In this document: positions 1 through 6,800 of the stretch, one piece after another
Layout: each line of letters begins with the position of its first letter
Numbering within the stretch: the stretch's first letter is position 1
NCBI GenBank assembly: GCA_947630775.1
Contig: CANRIY010000057.1
Location: 1 to 9,859, forward strand
Length of the DNA: 9,859 bases
Direction of reading: 5' to 3'
Source of the DNA: an uncultured Clostridia bacterium
Lineage (GTDB): Bacteria; Bacillota; Clostridia; Christensenellales; Borkfalkiaceae
Notes under the pieces: model-generated
Databases searched by the model: none
Seen by the model: only the letters and a program-made list of their open reading frames with translations
What the model was told of the DNA's origin: nothing
Made by a program: the position numbers and the translations under genes

Positions 1-22
1 TTTGCCCGAACAAATGGGCAAA
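1..22. repeat. Short inverted repeat
   Basis: TTTGCCC at 1-7 is the exact reverse complement of GGGCAAA at 16-22, giving a 7 bp stem with an 8-base loop. It lies at the window edge, so its relation to any upstream gene is unknown. It could be part of a terminator or of a larger repeat. Confidence 0.4.
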
Positions 23-29
23 TGCCAAG

Positions 30-78
30 AAAATTTTGCGCCAAAGATTATCAATCTTTGGCAGAACTGCAAAATTTT
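30..78. repeat. Long bulged hairpin, role unknown
   Basis: An inner perfect 10 bp stem pairs GCCAAAGATT (40-49) with AATCTTTGGC (53-62) around a three-base loop. An outer perfect 10 bp stem pairs AAAATTTTGC (30-39) with GCAAAATTTT (69-78). The two stack, with a six-base bulge at 63-68. This gives 20 base pairs in 49 bases. The right arm ends in TTTT, so it could terminate transcription of an upstream gene outside the window. The lack of a longer T run makes that uncertain, and a palindromic repeat is equally possible. A further weak stem (TTCCC / GGGAA, about 77-92) follows. Confidence 0.5.
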
Positions 79-106
79 CCCTAAGAGGGGAAGCAAGGGG
101 GCTCTC

Positions 107-155
107 TCGGCTCCCCTTGTAGGGGAGCTGTCACCGCAAGGTGACTGAGGGGTTT
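107..155 (+). repeat. Dual-hairpin intergenic repeat, copy 1
   Basis: Stem I pairs CTCCCCT (111-117) with AGGGGAG (121-127). Stem II pairs GTCACC (130-135) with GGTGAC (140-145) around a GCAA loop. The unit ends in TGAGGGGTTTT. The same layout recurs at 3171, 3246, 3301, 3347, 9537 and 9656 with different stem sequences that still pair. It is a dispersed non-coding element and most likely not part of the downstream coding sequence, although the reading frame of that gene stays open back into it. Confidence 0.75.
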
Positions 156-172
156 TGGGCGGCGCGTGCCCC

Positions 173-206
173 TCAAAAAAATTTCCGAAAAATTTTTTAT
201 TTTTTT
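173..206. other. A/T tract upstream of the lipoprotein gene
   Basis: This is a run of A-tracts followed by T-tracts, including T6-A-T7 at 193-206, in otherwise GC-rich DNA. It sits about 60 bases before the start codon at 267. It could be intrinsically curved DNA or an UP-element-like activator of a promoter. I could not find a matching -35/-10 pair between it and the gene, so no promoter is called. Confidence 0.3.
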
Positions 207-266
207 CCAACAAATCGAGGGTCCCGTGCGTTGTATGGGTGTAAATCAAATTTCGGAGGAATCAAA

Positions 267-1475
267 ATGAAAAAAATCATCACTACCATTCTTGCAGGAA
301 CCTTGGCACTTTCGGTCGGCGCAGTCGCAGCAGGCTGCGACTTCGGCGGAAAAAACAGCGCAGACGACAAGACCCCGTCCGACGGCGAATTGGCAACGGT
401 GCAATCCGTTTACGGCTTGGGCGCGGTGACCACGGCGAAGCTCCTCATGGAATCGGGTGTAGAGGCGAAACCGCTCGCGGCGGCTGTCGATCTTCCCGCA
501 TCTGACGAAACGACGGAGCCCGCGGCTCCCGATACGACGGAACCCACAGCCCCCGAAACTTCGACGGATCCTTCGCAGGGCGAAACGGCTCCCGATACGA
601 AGCCCGAAACGACGCCCGACGCGCAGCCCGACTATCAGCTCCCCGAGAGCAGTGACCCCGCCGTCGGCAAGGCACAGGCGGAAGCCGAGCAGTTCAACAA
701 GTATTACAACATGCTCGAAGGCTTCCTTGAAAAGGACGCGACGAGCAGCGTCGTCAGACAAAACGATTCGACGGATCCCGCCCTCAGCGGCTACGAATTC
801 AAGCTCGTCGTGACGGGCAGGAACGAGCTCGGCGAGGTAAACGTCCATACCATGTACTATACCGAGAAGGAAGTTGCGCATCCCGACAGCTACGATCACG
901 ACCACGATGACGACGATGATGACGACGACGAAGTCGAAGTGAAATCGGCGTATCAGCTCGAAGGCGTCCTCGCGATGGGGACGGACGCGGAAGGCAACCC
1001 GATCTACTACTACATGAGCGGTATGCGCCTTGAAGAGAGCGAGCAGGACGGCAGGGAGAGCGAGACGAAGAGCGAGCTCACCATCCGCGCCTCCGCAACC
1101 AAGGGCGATACGCAGAATTACGTTCTGATGCGCCATGAGATGGAATCCGAAGAGGAAGGCGCCGAGAGCGAGGCGGAGACCGAATACACCTACAGCGTCT
1201 ACCAAGGCGGCAGGCTCGCCGAATCCACTTCCGTAAGCCTTGAAACGGAGAACGCCGAGGCGGAGTACGAAGTCGAATACACCAAAAACGGCGTCAGGAA
1301 CAGCTACGAGATCGAGCGCGTCGAGAGGAACGGAAAGGTTTGGATCGAAGTCGAGTACAACATCGGCGGCGAACGCGGCAAGTTTGTGATCGAGCGCGAC
1401 GCGGACGGCGGCTACACCTACAAGTTCTCCCAAAACAAATCCGACGATCTGCACATGAAAGGATACGACGATTAA
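267..1475 (+). CDS. Acidic surface lipoprotein with Asp/His tract
   Basis: This is a 402-residue predicted lipoprotein of unknown function. The start at 267 is chosen because GGAGGA (255-260) lies six bases upstream and the protein then opens with a lipoprotein signal peptide. That signal has a MKK n-region, a hydrophobic core and a lipobox ending A-A-G-C with the acylated Cys at residue 24. An in-frame extension to 141 would run through a repeat element and bury the signal. Residues 80-130 are a Pro/Thr/Glu/Asp-rich linker. Residues 131-200 look like a folded domain. Residues 210-222 form an almost pure acidic tract, D-H-D-H followed by eight Asp and a Glu. Residues 225-402 are highly charged and rich in alternating Glu/Tyr/Val strands. 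No catalytic motif is visible. The sigma gene follows after 58 bases with no terminator between, so read-through is likely. The Asp/His tract resembles the tail of the anti-sigma protein two genes on, which suggests a shared function, perhaps as an accessory sensor. That role is inference. Confidence 0.85.
   Translation: MKKIITTILAGTLALSVGAVAAGCDFGGKNSADDKTPSDGELATVQSVYGLGAVTTAKLLMESGVEAKPLAAAVDLPASDETTEPAAPDTTEPTAPETSTDPSQGETAPDTKPETTPDAQPDYQLPESSDPAVGKAQAEAEQFNKYYNMLEGFLEKDATSSVVRQNDSTDPALSGYEFKLVVTGRNELGEVNVHTMYYTEKEVAHPDSYDHDHDDDDDDDDEVEVKSAYQLEGVLAMGTDAEGNPIYYYMSGMRLEESEQDGRESETKSELTIRASATKGDTQNYVLMRHEMESEEEGAESEAETEYTYSVYQGGRLAESTSVSLETENAEAEYEVEYTKNGVRNSYEIERVERNGKVWIEVEYNIGGERGKFVIERDADGGYTYKFSQNKSDDLHMKGYDD
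894..932 (+). repeat. GAY trinucleotide tract coding the Asp/His stretch
   Basis: The codons are almost all GAT or GAC with two CAC, ending in GAA, and encode residues 210-222 of the lipoprotein. GAT and GAC are mixed, so it is not a perfect microsatellite. A similar tract occurs at 3071-3136 in the anti-sigma gene. Confidence 0.7.
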
Positions 1476-1476
1476 C

Positions 1477-1505
1477 TTGACAGCACGCCTTTGCAGTGAT
1501 AAAAT
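1477..1505 (+). promoter_or_regulatory. Near-consensus sigma-A promoter of the sigma factor gene
   Basis: TTGACA (1477-1482) is a perfect -35 box. After a 17-base spacer comes TAAAAT (1500-1505) as the -10 box, preceded by TG at 1497-1498, the extended -10 position. The -35 box starts two bases after the lipoprotein stop codon. The predicted transcript start is near 1512, leaving a leader of about 20 bases that contains GGAGG (1522-1526). It would let the sigma/anti-sigma pair be transcribed independently of the lipoprotein gene by the housekeeping polymerase. Confidence 0.75.
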
Positions 1506-1533
1506 AATATGAAATTACCGCGGAGGCGCAGGG

Positions 1534-2040
1534 GTGTCACTCGACGAACAACTGATAAAACTTGCGGGTGGAGATATGACCGCATTTGACGGGCTCTACG
1601 AAGCGACGAAGGGGACGGTGTACTACATCGCCCTCTCCGTCCTCCGCGAGAGATCGCTCGCCGAAGACGCCATGCAGAGCTGTTACCTCAAAGTCATCCG
1701 CTACGCTTCCCGCTACCGTGCGGGCACCAACGCAAACGCATGGATCTGCAAGATCGCAAAGCACGAGGCGATCGACCTGAGGCGCAAACGCGCCAGAGAA
1801 CATTCCGTCGACATGGGGGAGAGCGAACATCTCTTCCCGTCCTACGAGGCGGACGGCTACGGCAACCTCATCGATCTTGCCCGCCGTACCCTCAAAGATG
1901 CGGAATTCGCCGTCGTGATGCTCGTCGCCGAGGGCTACAAGCGGCGGGAGATCGCGCACATGCTCTCTCTTCCCATTCCAACCGTGACATGGCGGTACAA
2001 CAACGCCGTCAAAAAACTGAAAAAGGCCTTAGGGCAATGA
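1534..2040 (+). CDS. ECF-type RNA polymerase sigma factor
   Basis: This 168-residue protein has the size and two-domain layout of an extracytoplasmic-function sigma-70 factor. Region 2 spans about residues 17-86. It contains a LAEDAMQSCYLKVIRY segment like the canonical AED-x-x-Q-x-x-F/Y core-binding helix, then AWICKIAKHEAID-RRK, matching the -10 recognition helix. Region 4 spans about 113-165, with a helix-turn-helix in EGYKRREIAHML...PTVTWRYNNAVKKLKKAL, the usual -35 recognition fold. The conserved EIA and TV positions are present. The start is GTG at 1534, supported by GGAGG seven bases upstream. The downstream gene begins 10 bases after the stop and encodes a membrane protein that is probably its anti-sigma factor. 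The expected role is to redirect RNA polymerase to a small regulon when that inhibitor is released. The regulon and signal cannot be read from the window. I cannot assign an ECF group number. Confidence 0.9.
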   Translation: MSLDEQLIKLAGGDMTAFDGLYEATKGTVYYIALSVLRERSLAEDAMQSCYLKVIRYASRYRAGTNANAWICKIAKHEAIDLRRKRAREHSVDMGESEHLFPSYEADGYGNLIDLARRTLKDAEFAVVMLVAEGYKRREIAHMLSLPIPTVTWRYNNAVKKLKKALGQ

Positions 2041-2050
2041 GGACGATACC
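2038..2050 (+). promoter_or_regulatory. Ribosome binding site overlapping the sigma stop codon
   Basis: The sigma stop TGA (2038-2040) overlaps GAGG (2039-2042), which lies eight bases before the TTG at 2051. The overlap indicates translational coupling of the two genes. It is also what supports the TTG start for the second gene, as no in-frame ATG lies close to it. Confidence 0.6.
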
Positions 2051-3139
2051 TTGAAAGAAGAAGAGATCATTAAAACGCTCCGCGAAGAAGCGCAGCAACA
2101 TATCCCGGACGTCAGAGAGAGGGTGATCGCCGAAGCTGCCCGCAAGGGGGCGCCACAGGGCGAAGTGTTCGCGGTGAGCCGCAAAAAGCGGGTCGGGCTC
2201 ATGGCCCTGCTCGGGGGCGCGGTCTGCATCCTGCTCGCCGTGATCCTTTTGCTCCTCCTGCTTCCCGCATCGGGGGGCGGCGGGCCCGCCGATACCTTTA
2301 AGATCGTGATCAGCGTCGAGCCGAATTCCGCGCAAGTCAAAACGCTTGCTGTCCCGCTTTCGGGCAATGTGGTGCTTGCGGCTTCGGATACGGCGGAACC
2401 CTCCGTCTCGGGCGGAAAGGCTTCATCCGCGGCGCCCGGTGCGGAGTTCACGCTCGAGAACGGAAAAGTTTCCTCGACCCGTGCGCTCAACCGCTATGCC
2501 GCTGTGCTCATGAAGGACGTCAATTTCACGGGAGACACTGCGGAAGAGGCATGCCTGCGCTTTACCGAACTCGCCGACGGGAAGAAACTCATCGGCACGG
2601 GCGGCGTCCGTCTCAGGATCGAGGGCGGTGACCCCGCCACGCTGGACGGCGTGCGCGGCGCACTCTCCCAAAAATATTCGCAGTATACCTTCTCCGATAT
2701 GGACGACGCTTCCTTCGACGCTCTCTTTGCAGGCTATAACGAAAGCGAAATGGGGGAATTCGAGGACTGGCTCGAACGGGAGTTCGAAGGGCGGCGGAGC
2801 GACTTCGAAGAGGAAGTCCGCACGCTGATCGAGAGCGGCGCATATCCGACCGATCTCGAAACGTTCGACAGGGAGGCCTTCAACCGCAAATATCAGTGTC
2901 TGGGCGAAGATCTCATCTTCGAGGACGGGGACGAGACGCCCGCGGAGCTTCTTGAAGAGTACGAAGAGCTCTGTTCGAAGTGGCAGCGTTCGCCCGAACG
3001 GGTCTTGGATGAGCTGTTCGAGGAATTCATGGACGAGATCGAGGATATCTACGAGCACACCTACGCCCCCGACGACGATGACGAACGTCACATCGGCGAC
3101 GACGATGACGATGATCATGATGACGATGACGATGACTAA
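2051..3139 (+). CDS. RsgI-like membrane anti-sigma factor
   Basis: This is a 362-residue single-pass membrane protein. Residues 1-47 are a charged, helical cytoplasmic segment where a sigma factor would bind. Residues 48-73 are a strong transmembrane helix, and the rest should be outside the cell. Residues 82-192 resemble the RsgI middle domain. A strand with a V-E-P-N-S motif follows the membrane, then A-L-N-x-Y-A-x-V-L, then a helix T-A-E-E-A-C-L-R-F-x-E-L-A, then a closing strand VRLRIEG. RsgI proteins normally have D-[IV]-N-P-S at the first motif; here it is V-E-P-N-S, so the Asn-Pro pair is absent. Residues 215-335 are a Glu/Asp-rich helical region. Residues 341-362 are an acidic tail: D4, then two D6 blocks flanking His356. 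Position directly after an ECF sigma gene is the main argument for an anti-sigma role. The TTG start may keep its level low relative to the sigma factor. The family match is by eye, so the RsgI link is moderate and the generic anti-sigma call firmer. Confidence 0.75.
   Translation: MKEEEIIKTLREEAQQHIPDVRERVIAEAARKGAPQGEVFAVSRKKRVGLMALLGGAVCILLAVILLLLLLPASGGGGPADTFKIVISVEPNSAQVKTLAVPLSGNVVLAASDTAEPSVSGGKASSAAPGAEFTLENGKVSSTRALNRYAAVLMKDVNFTGDTAEEACLRFTELADGKKLIGTGGVRLRIEGGDPATLDGVRGALSQKYSQYTFSDMDDASFDALFAGYNESEMGEFEDWLEREFEGRRSDFEEEVRTLIESGAYPTDLETFDREAFNRKYQCLGEDLIFEDGDETPAELLEEYEELCSKWQRSPERVLDELFEEFMDEIEDIYEHTYAPDDDDERHIGDDDDDDHDDDDDD
3071..3136 (+). repeat. GAY trinucleotide tract coding the Asp/His tail
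   Basis: A run of GAC/GAT codons interrupted by a few others, including CAC, CAT and GGC, encodes the last 22 residues of the anti-sigma protein and stops right at the TAA. It parallels the tract at 894-932. Length change by slippage is possible. Confidence 0.7.
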
Positions 3140-3162
3140 AAAGACCCCGCGGGGTCTTTTTT
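3138..3162 (+). terminator. Intrinsic terminator of the sigma/anti-sigma operon
   Basis: The palindrome GACCCCGCGGGGTC (3143-3156) is flanked by an A run on the left and T6 (3157-3162) on the right. It overlaps the anti-sigma stop codon. The flanking A and T runs extend the stem and make it potentially bidirectional. Confidence 0.9.
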
Positions 3163-3170
3163 CGTGCTCC

Positions 3171-3235
3171 TCTCGGCGCCCCTCGTAGGGGAGCTGTCGC
3201 GCTGTCCTTGCGCGACTGAGGGGTTTCTTGGCTCC
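3171..3235 (+). repeat. Dual-hairpin repeat, copy 2 (65 bp block, first copy)
   Basis: Stem I pairs CCCCT (3179-3183) with AGGGG (3187-3191). Stem II pairs GTCGCGC (3196-3202) with GCGCGAC (3210-3216) perfectly. The 65 bases are identical to 3347-3411, 176 bases downstream. The trailing GGGGTTTC (3220-3227) can also pair with GAAACCCC (3245-3252) of the inverted copy that follows. Confidence 0.85.
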
Positions 3236-3245
3236 TGTGTTTTTG

Positions 3246-3285
3246 AAACCCCTTCGGCCCTGCGGGCCACTTCCCCTAAAGGGGC
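3246..3285 (-). repeat. Dual-hairpin repeat, copy 3, inverted
   Basis: Read on the minus strand it has the same layout as the other copies. Stem I pairs CCCC (3273-3276) with GGGG (3281-3284), and stem II pairs GGCCC (3256-3260) with GGGCC (3264-3268) around TGC. The flanking AAACCCCT is the complement of the AGGGGTTT that ends the + copies. Confidence 0.65.
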
Positions 3286-3300
3286 AGCGAGAAGGGCCTA

Positions 3301-3346
3301 CCCCCTTTGGGGGGAGGCTCCGCCGCAGGCGGGGGTGGGGGGGATT
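3301..3346 (+). repeat. Dual-hairpin repeat, copy 4, diverged
   Basis: Stem I is CCCCC (3301-3305) with GGGGG (3310-3314). Stem II is CCGCC (3320-3324) with GGCGG (3328-3332) around GCA. A G-rich tail and ATTTC follow, matching the GAGGGGTTTC end of the other + copies. Almost every base differs from copy 1 but the fold is kept. Confidence 0.55.
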
Positions 3347-3411
3347 TCTCGGCGCCCCTCGTAGGGGAGCTGTCGCGCTGTCCTTGCGCGACTGAGGGGT
3401 TTCTTGGCTCC
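3347..3411 (+). repeat. Dual-hairpin repeat, copy 5 (65 bp block, second copy)
   Basis: This block is identical over 65 bases to 3171-3235. Stem I is at 3355-3359 with 3363-3367 and stem II at 3372-3378 with 3386-3392. Perfect identity between the two blocks indicates recent duplication or gene conversion. Confidence 0.85.
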
Positions 3412-3428
3412 CTCGAGAGAGTAGAGCG

Positions 3429-3667
3429 GCGTCATCCTGAGACAGTGAGAAAGAACGTCCCGAAGGATCTCGCCGCACAACCGAACGGATTCTTCTCCTC
3501 ATCCCGAGCAAAGCGAGCGGATCTCATAGACCCACGGACGCCCGTACTTAAGAGGGGATTCGCTCGCCTCTTGCGAGGCTCGGAATGAGGGATCGTCCCT
3601 TTCCCCCGCGGGATTCTTCGGGAATTGCCGTTCGGACTGCGTACAGCTTACTGTCTCAGAATGACGC
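3429..3667. mobile_element. MITE-like element bounded by inverted repeats
   Basis: GCGTCATCCTGAGACAGT (3429-3446) and ACTGTCTCAGAATGACGC (3650-3667) are reverse complements with one mismatch in 18. They enclose 203 bases with no credible gene. Inside, CTCATCCCGAGC (3498-3509) and GCTCGGAATGAG (3578-3589) form a second, nested inverted repeat with one mismatch. There is no transposase, so this would be a non-autonomous miniature element or a large palindromic repeat. I see no clear target-site duplication. The same outer end (GAGCGGCGTCAT, 3424-3435) reappears at the right window edge (9846-9857), so it is dispersed. Confidence 0.5.
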
Positions 3668-3720
3668 GGGGGAATGATTCGGACTGCGTACGTCGTTTTC
3701 AGCTCAAAATGACGCAGGGG
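3631..3720 (+). repeat. Tandem degenerate 47 bp repeat
   Basis: TTCGGACTGCGTAC occurs at 3631-3644 and again at 3678-3691, 47 bases apart. Each copy is followed after a variable stretch by AATGACGC and a G run (3660-3672 and 3708-3720). The first copy overlaps the right end of the inverted-repeat element, so the second looks like a duplicated end. Confidence 0.6.
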
Positions 3721-3783
3721 CGCGGCTCACCATGACGTGATTTGTAAGATGTGCCACCAAATTGACTTATTTTTCCAAAAAGA

Positions 3784-3811
3784 TTGACAGTGCCAAAAAT
3801 TATGATATAAT
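3784..3811 (+). promoter_or_regulatory. Consensus extended -10 promoter of the giant lipoprotein gene
   Basis: TTGACA (3784-3789), a 16-base spacer, then TATAAT (3806-3811), with TG at 3803-3804 forming a perfect extended -10. The surrounding A/T-rich stretch (about 3765-3815) stands out from the GC-rich repeats before it. The transcript should start near 3818, giving a leader of about 74 bases. Confidence 0.85.
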
Positions 3812-3816
3812 ATTTC

Positions 3817-3867
3817 ACGGAACATCACAGATTCCGTATTTTCGGCATGGAATCGTGCGTTCCGAAA
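3817..3867 (+). promoter_or_regulatory. Leader with overlapping inverted repeats
   Basis: Several short arms can pair in competing ways. ACGGAA (3817-3822) pairs with TTCCGT (3832-3837). GATTCC (3830-3835) pairs with GGAATC (3849-3854). TTTCGG (3840-3845) pairs with CCGAAA (3862-3867), or GGAA (3849-3852) with TTCC (3860-3863). The first arm sits at the predicted transcript start. This could be an operator, a leader structure protecting the mRNA, or an attenuator-like switch. None of these is proven. The ribosome binding site GGAGG (3881-3885) lies downstream and outside the hairpins. Confidence 0.35.
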
Positions 3868-3891
3868 CAAATTTAGAAGGGGAGGAACAGT

Positions 3892-6800
3892 ATGAAAAAG
3901 CATCTTTTGCGGTTTTTGCTCATTGTGATGATCGTCTGTTTCGGCGTCGGCATTATGGCGGCGTGCGGCGACGATACAGAAGGCGAAAACCCGAACCCCG
4001 ACGAGGCTACGACCTATACGTTGACGTATAAGGCGAACGGCGGCGTCGGCGCAGACAAGACAGAACAGCACAAGGAGGGCGACACCGTCACGGTTTTGGG
4101 TGCCGACACCTTCACTTACGAGGGCTATACTTTCACGAAGTGGAAGGAAGAGGGCGGCTCCGCCGAATACAACGCCGGTGCGACCTTCACCATGCCCGCG
4201 CGCAACGTGACCCTCGCTGCCCAGTGGCAGGCGGACGGCTCTTCGGAAACGGAATACGAGATCAAAGTGAACGATCCCACGGGGAAAGCCCACGTGGAAT
4301 TCGACAAAGAGGCCCCCTATCATACGGGCGACGTCGTCAAATTCACTGTAGATTTTGCCCCCGGGGACAACCTCAGGGTCGTTTCCGTCAAGGCGGACGG
4401 CGTCGAACTCCAAAAGGGTGAGGACGGCAAATACACCGTCACCGTTGCGGAAAAGGACATCGAGATCACGATCGAGTCGGAACCCATGGGCGAGCACGAA
4501 TTTGACGTTTCCCTTTCCGTCACGGGCGGCAGCAACGGCAATTCCGCGACCCTCGACAAGGAAGGCAAGGTCGCAAAGGACACGAAGGTGACCCTCACCG
4601 TCGTCACGGCGGAAGGCTACACTGCCGAAGTCAAGCTCAACGGCAACAAGGTCAACCTCGACGCCCAAGGCAAGTATGAGCATACCGTCACTGCGGACGC
4701 GGCGTTCACCGTCACGTTCACCCAGAATGACGAGCCCGGCCCCGGCCCTTCCGCGAAGGACTTGACGATATTCCACAATGCGGGGATGTCGGCGGACGGT
4801 AACGATATCCAGCTCGTTCTCAGATTCAATGCAACCGGTTATGTAAATGCGGATGAGCTTACAGCCGACCTCAAGGTTGCCGTCGGCAGCGTGGAAGTTG
4901 CACCCTATCATGTTGATTTCTCCGCGGATGGCGCAAATACCGCTTACTTCCACATTTCCGTCGCCGAGCTCACGATCAAATCGGGCAGCAGCGCACAGGT
5001 CACATTGAAGTCCACAGCGGCCGCAAAGACGTATGACGTTCCCGCGACAAGTGTCGATAGCGCTCAAAGCACAGCAGTCTTTGACGGAGGCACCTATACC
5101 CTTGCACTCGAAGGTGAAAAGCTCGTGCTCAAATATACCGCCGAAGAGCCCGCACCCGCGGATGAGATCGATGGCGTGTGGACGGTTGAAACAGAGGAAG
5201 GAACCGTAACGCTCTATATTAAAAAGGTCGCGGACGGAATCGATATGGCGGAGATTACCATGCTCGAAAGCGACGGCGAATCCACCGAGATCGGCGCCTC
5301 TGTCCATCTCCCCATGAAGAGCGAAAACACGTACGGTTATGAAACTTCGGACAGCTCGGTTACCATTTCCGTGGTGGACGGAAAGCTGACCTATACCATC
5401 AACGGACAGACGCATACTTCCACGTCGAAAACGGCGCTTCCCGCGAGCATCACGCTCCCGAACGGCGTCTATGAGAATGCGGAAAAGACCGTGACGCTCA
5501 CGCTCGGCACCTCGTCCACTTTGGTCAGGAACGGCGACACCCAGACGGTGACGCCTGCCGTCGTCGGTAACTTTATCCTCCTTCTTGCAAAACATGAAGG
5601 GAATGCCGAGGGCGTGATGGCGGGAAGCTTTGCAAAGCTGGAAGATAACGGCAGCCTCACCCTCTATGTCGGCGAGGAGAAATACACGCTCACCAAGCAG
5701 GCAGGTGAAGAGCCCGGAGATAAAGCTCTCAGTGATTTCGGCGCTTCGGATGCCATCACATATGGTGCCGAGGGCGTCAGGATCGTTCTCAGATTCAAGG
5801 CAACAGGCTATGATACAACAACGATCAAATCCGACATTACGATCAAGATCAATGACGTATCGATCGCCGCGCATGAAGTCGGCGGGAACGCAACAACGGG
5901 ATATGAGGTATATTTCCTTCTGAAACCCGAAGATATCGCAAAAATCGGGAGCGACCCTTGCAAGATCACCCTTGTCGCGGAAGCAGAGATCACCCAAATC
6001 TCCAACGGCATTGGGCAGAACAATGCAAAGTTCGGCGGCAGGGTCTTCACGCTGTCGGTTGAGAACAATGAGCTTACGCTCACCGTTACCGCAACTTCCA
6101 CCGAATCTACCGTGACGGTCAATGTCAATGGGAAACCCGAAACGGTCGATGGTTTGGGGTACGAGCTCAAAAACGGCGGTGACGCTGTGGCAAGCGGCAG
6201 TAAGGTGTCCACGGGCGCGTCGCTCACGCTCACCGTCACTGTGCCCGAGGGCTACACGGCGACCGTGAAAGTCGATGGCGCAGTACTGGAAGGCAGCAAC
6301 AATTCTTATACGATCAAGTCTTTGACAGAGAATGTCACGATCACCATCACCTACGCCGAAGAGTCGCAACCCGGAGATAAAGCTCTCAGTGATTTCGGCG
6401 CTTCGGATGCCATCACATATGGTACCGAGGGCGTCAGGATCGTTCTCAGATTCAAGGCAACAGGCTATGATACAACAACGATCAAATCCGACATTACGAT
6501 CAAGATCAATGACGTATCGATCGCCGCGCATGAAGTCGGCGGGAACGCAACAACGGGATATGAGGTATATTTCCTTCTGAAACCCGAAGATATCGCAAAA
6601 ATCGGGAGCGACCCTTGCAAGATCACCCTTGTCGCGGAAAAGGAGATCACCAAAATCTCCAGCGGCACCACAGGGCAGAACAATGCGAAGTTCGGCGGCA
6701 AGACCTTCACACTGTCGGTTGCGGAAAATGAACTTACACTTACCGTTTCCGGAGGCAGTGCGCCCGACCCCACGGTGAAGTCCTTTAACATCACGGGGGG

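Noticed and set aside
205..260. A sigma-A promoter for the first lipoprotein gene
   Set aside because: No -35/-10 pair with reasonable match and spacing was found between the A/T tract and the ribosome binding site; an ECF-type promoter was also not evident.
141..266. N-terminal extension of the first lipoprotein to 141
   Set aside because: It would begin inside a hairpin repeat and place 42 residues before a clear lipoprotein signal peptide; the start at 267 has a good ribosome binding site.
246..1454. A 402-codon minus-strand frame opposite the first lipoprotein
   Set aside because: Antisense shadow aligned with the real codons, with no supported start.
3171..3411. Possible CRISPR array
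   Set aside because: The repeats are few, in mixed orientation, unequal in spacing, and lie between genes with no cas gene in the window.
2423..3511. A 362-codon minus-strand frame with a hydrophobic Val/Ile run
   Set aside because: The Val/Ile run is just the reverse of the GAY tract, and the rest crosses a terminator and intergenic repeats.
3164..3588. Small + strand open frames in the repeat region
   Set aside because: They are made of the repeat sequences themselves, share translated repeat segments and lack ribosome binding sites.
3727..6531. A 934-codon open frame on the minus strand opposite the giant lipoprotein gene
   Set aside because: It is codon-aligned with the + gene, so it stays open merely because that gene avoids TTA, CTA and TCA codons. 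It has no recognisable domain, and the + strand has promoter, ribosome binding site, signal peptide and terminator.
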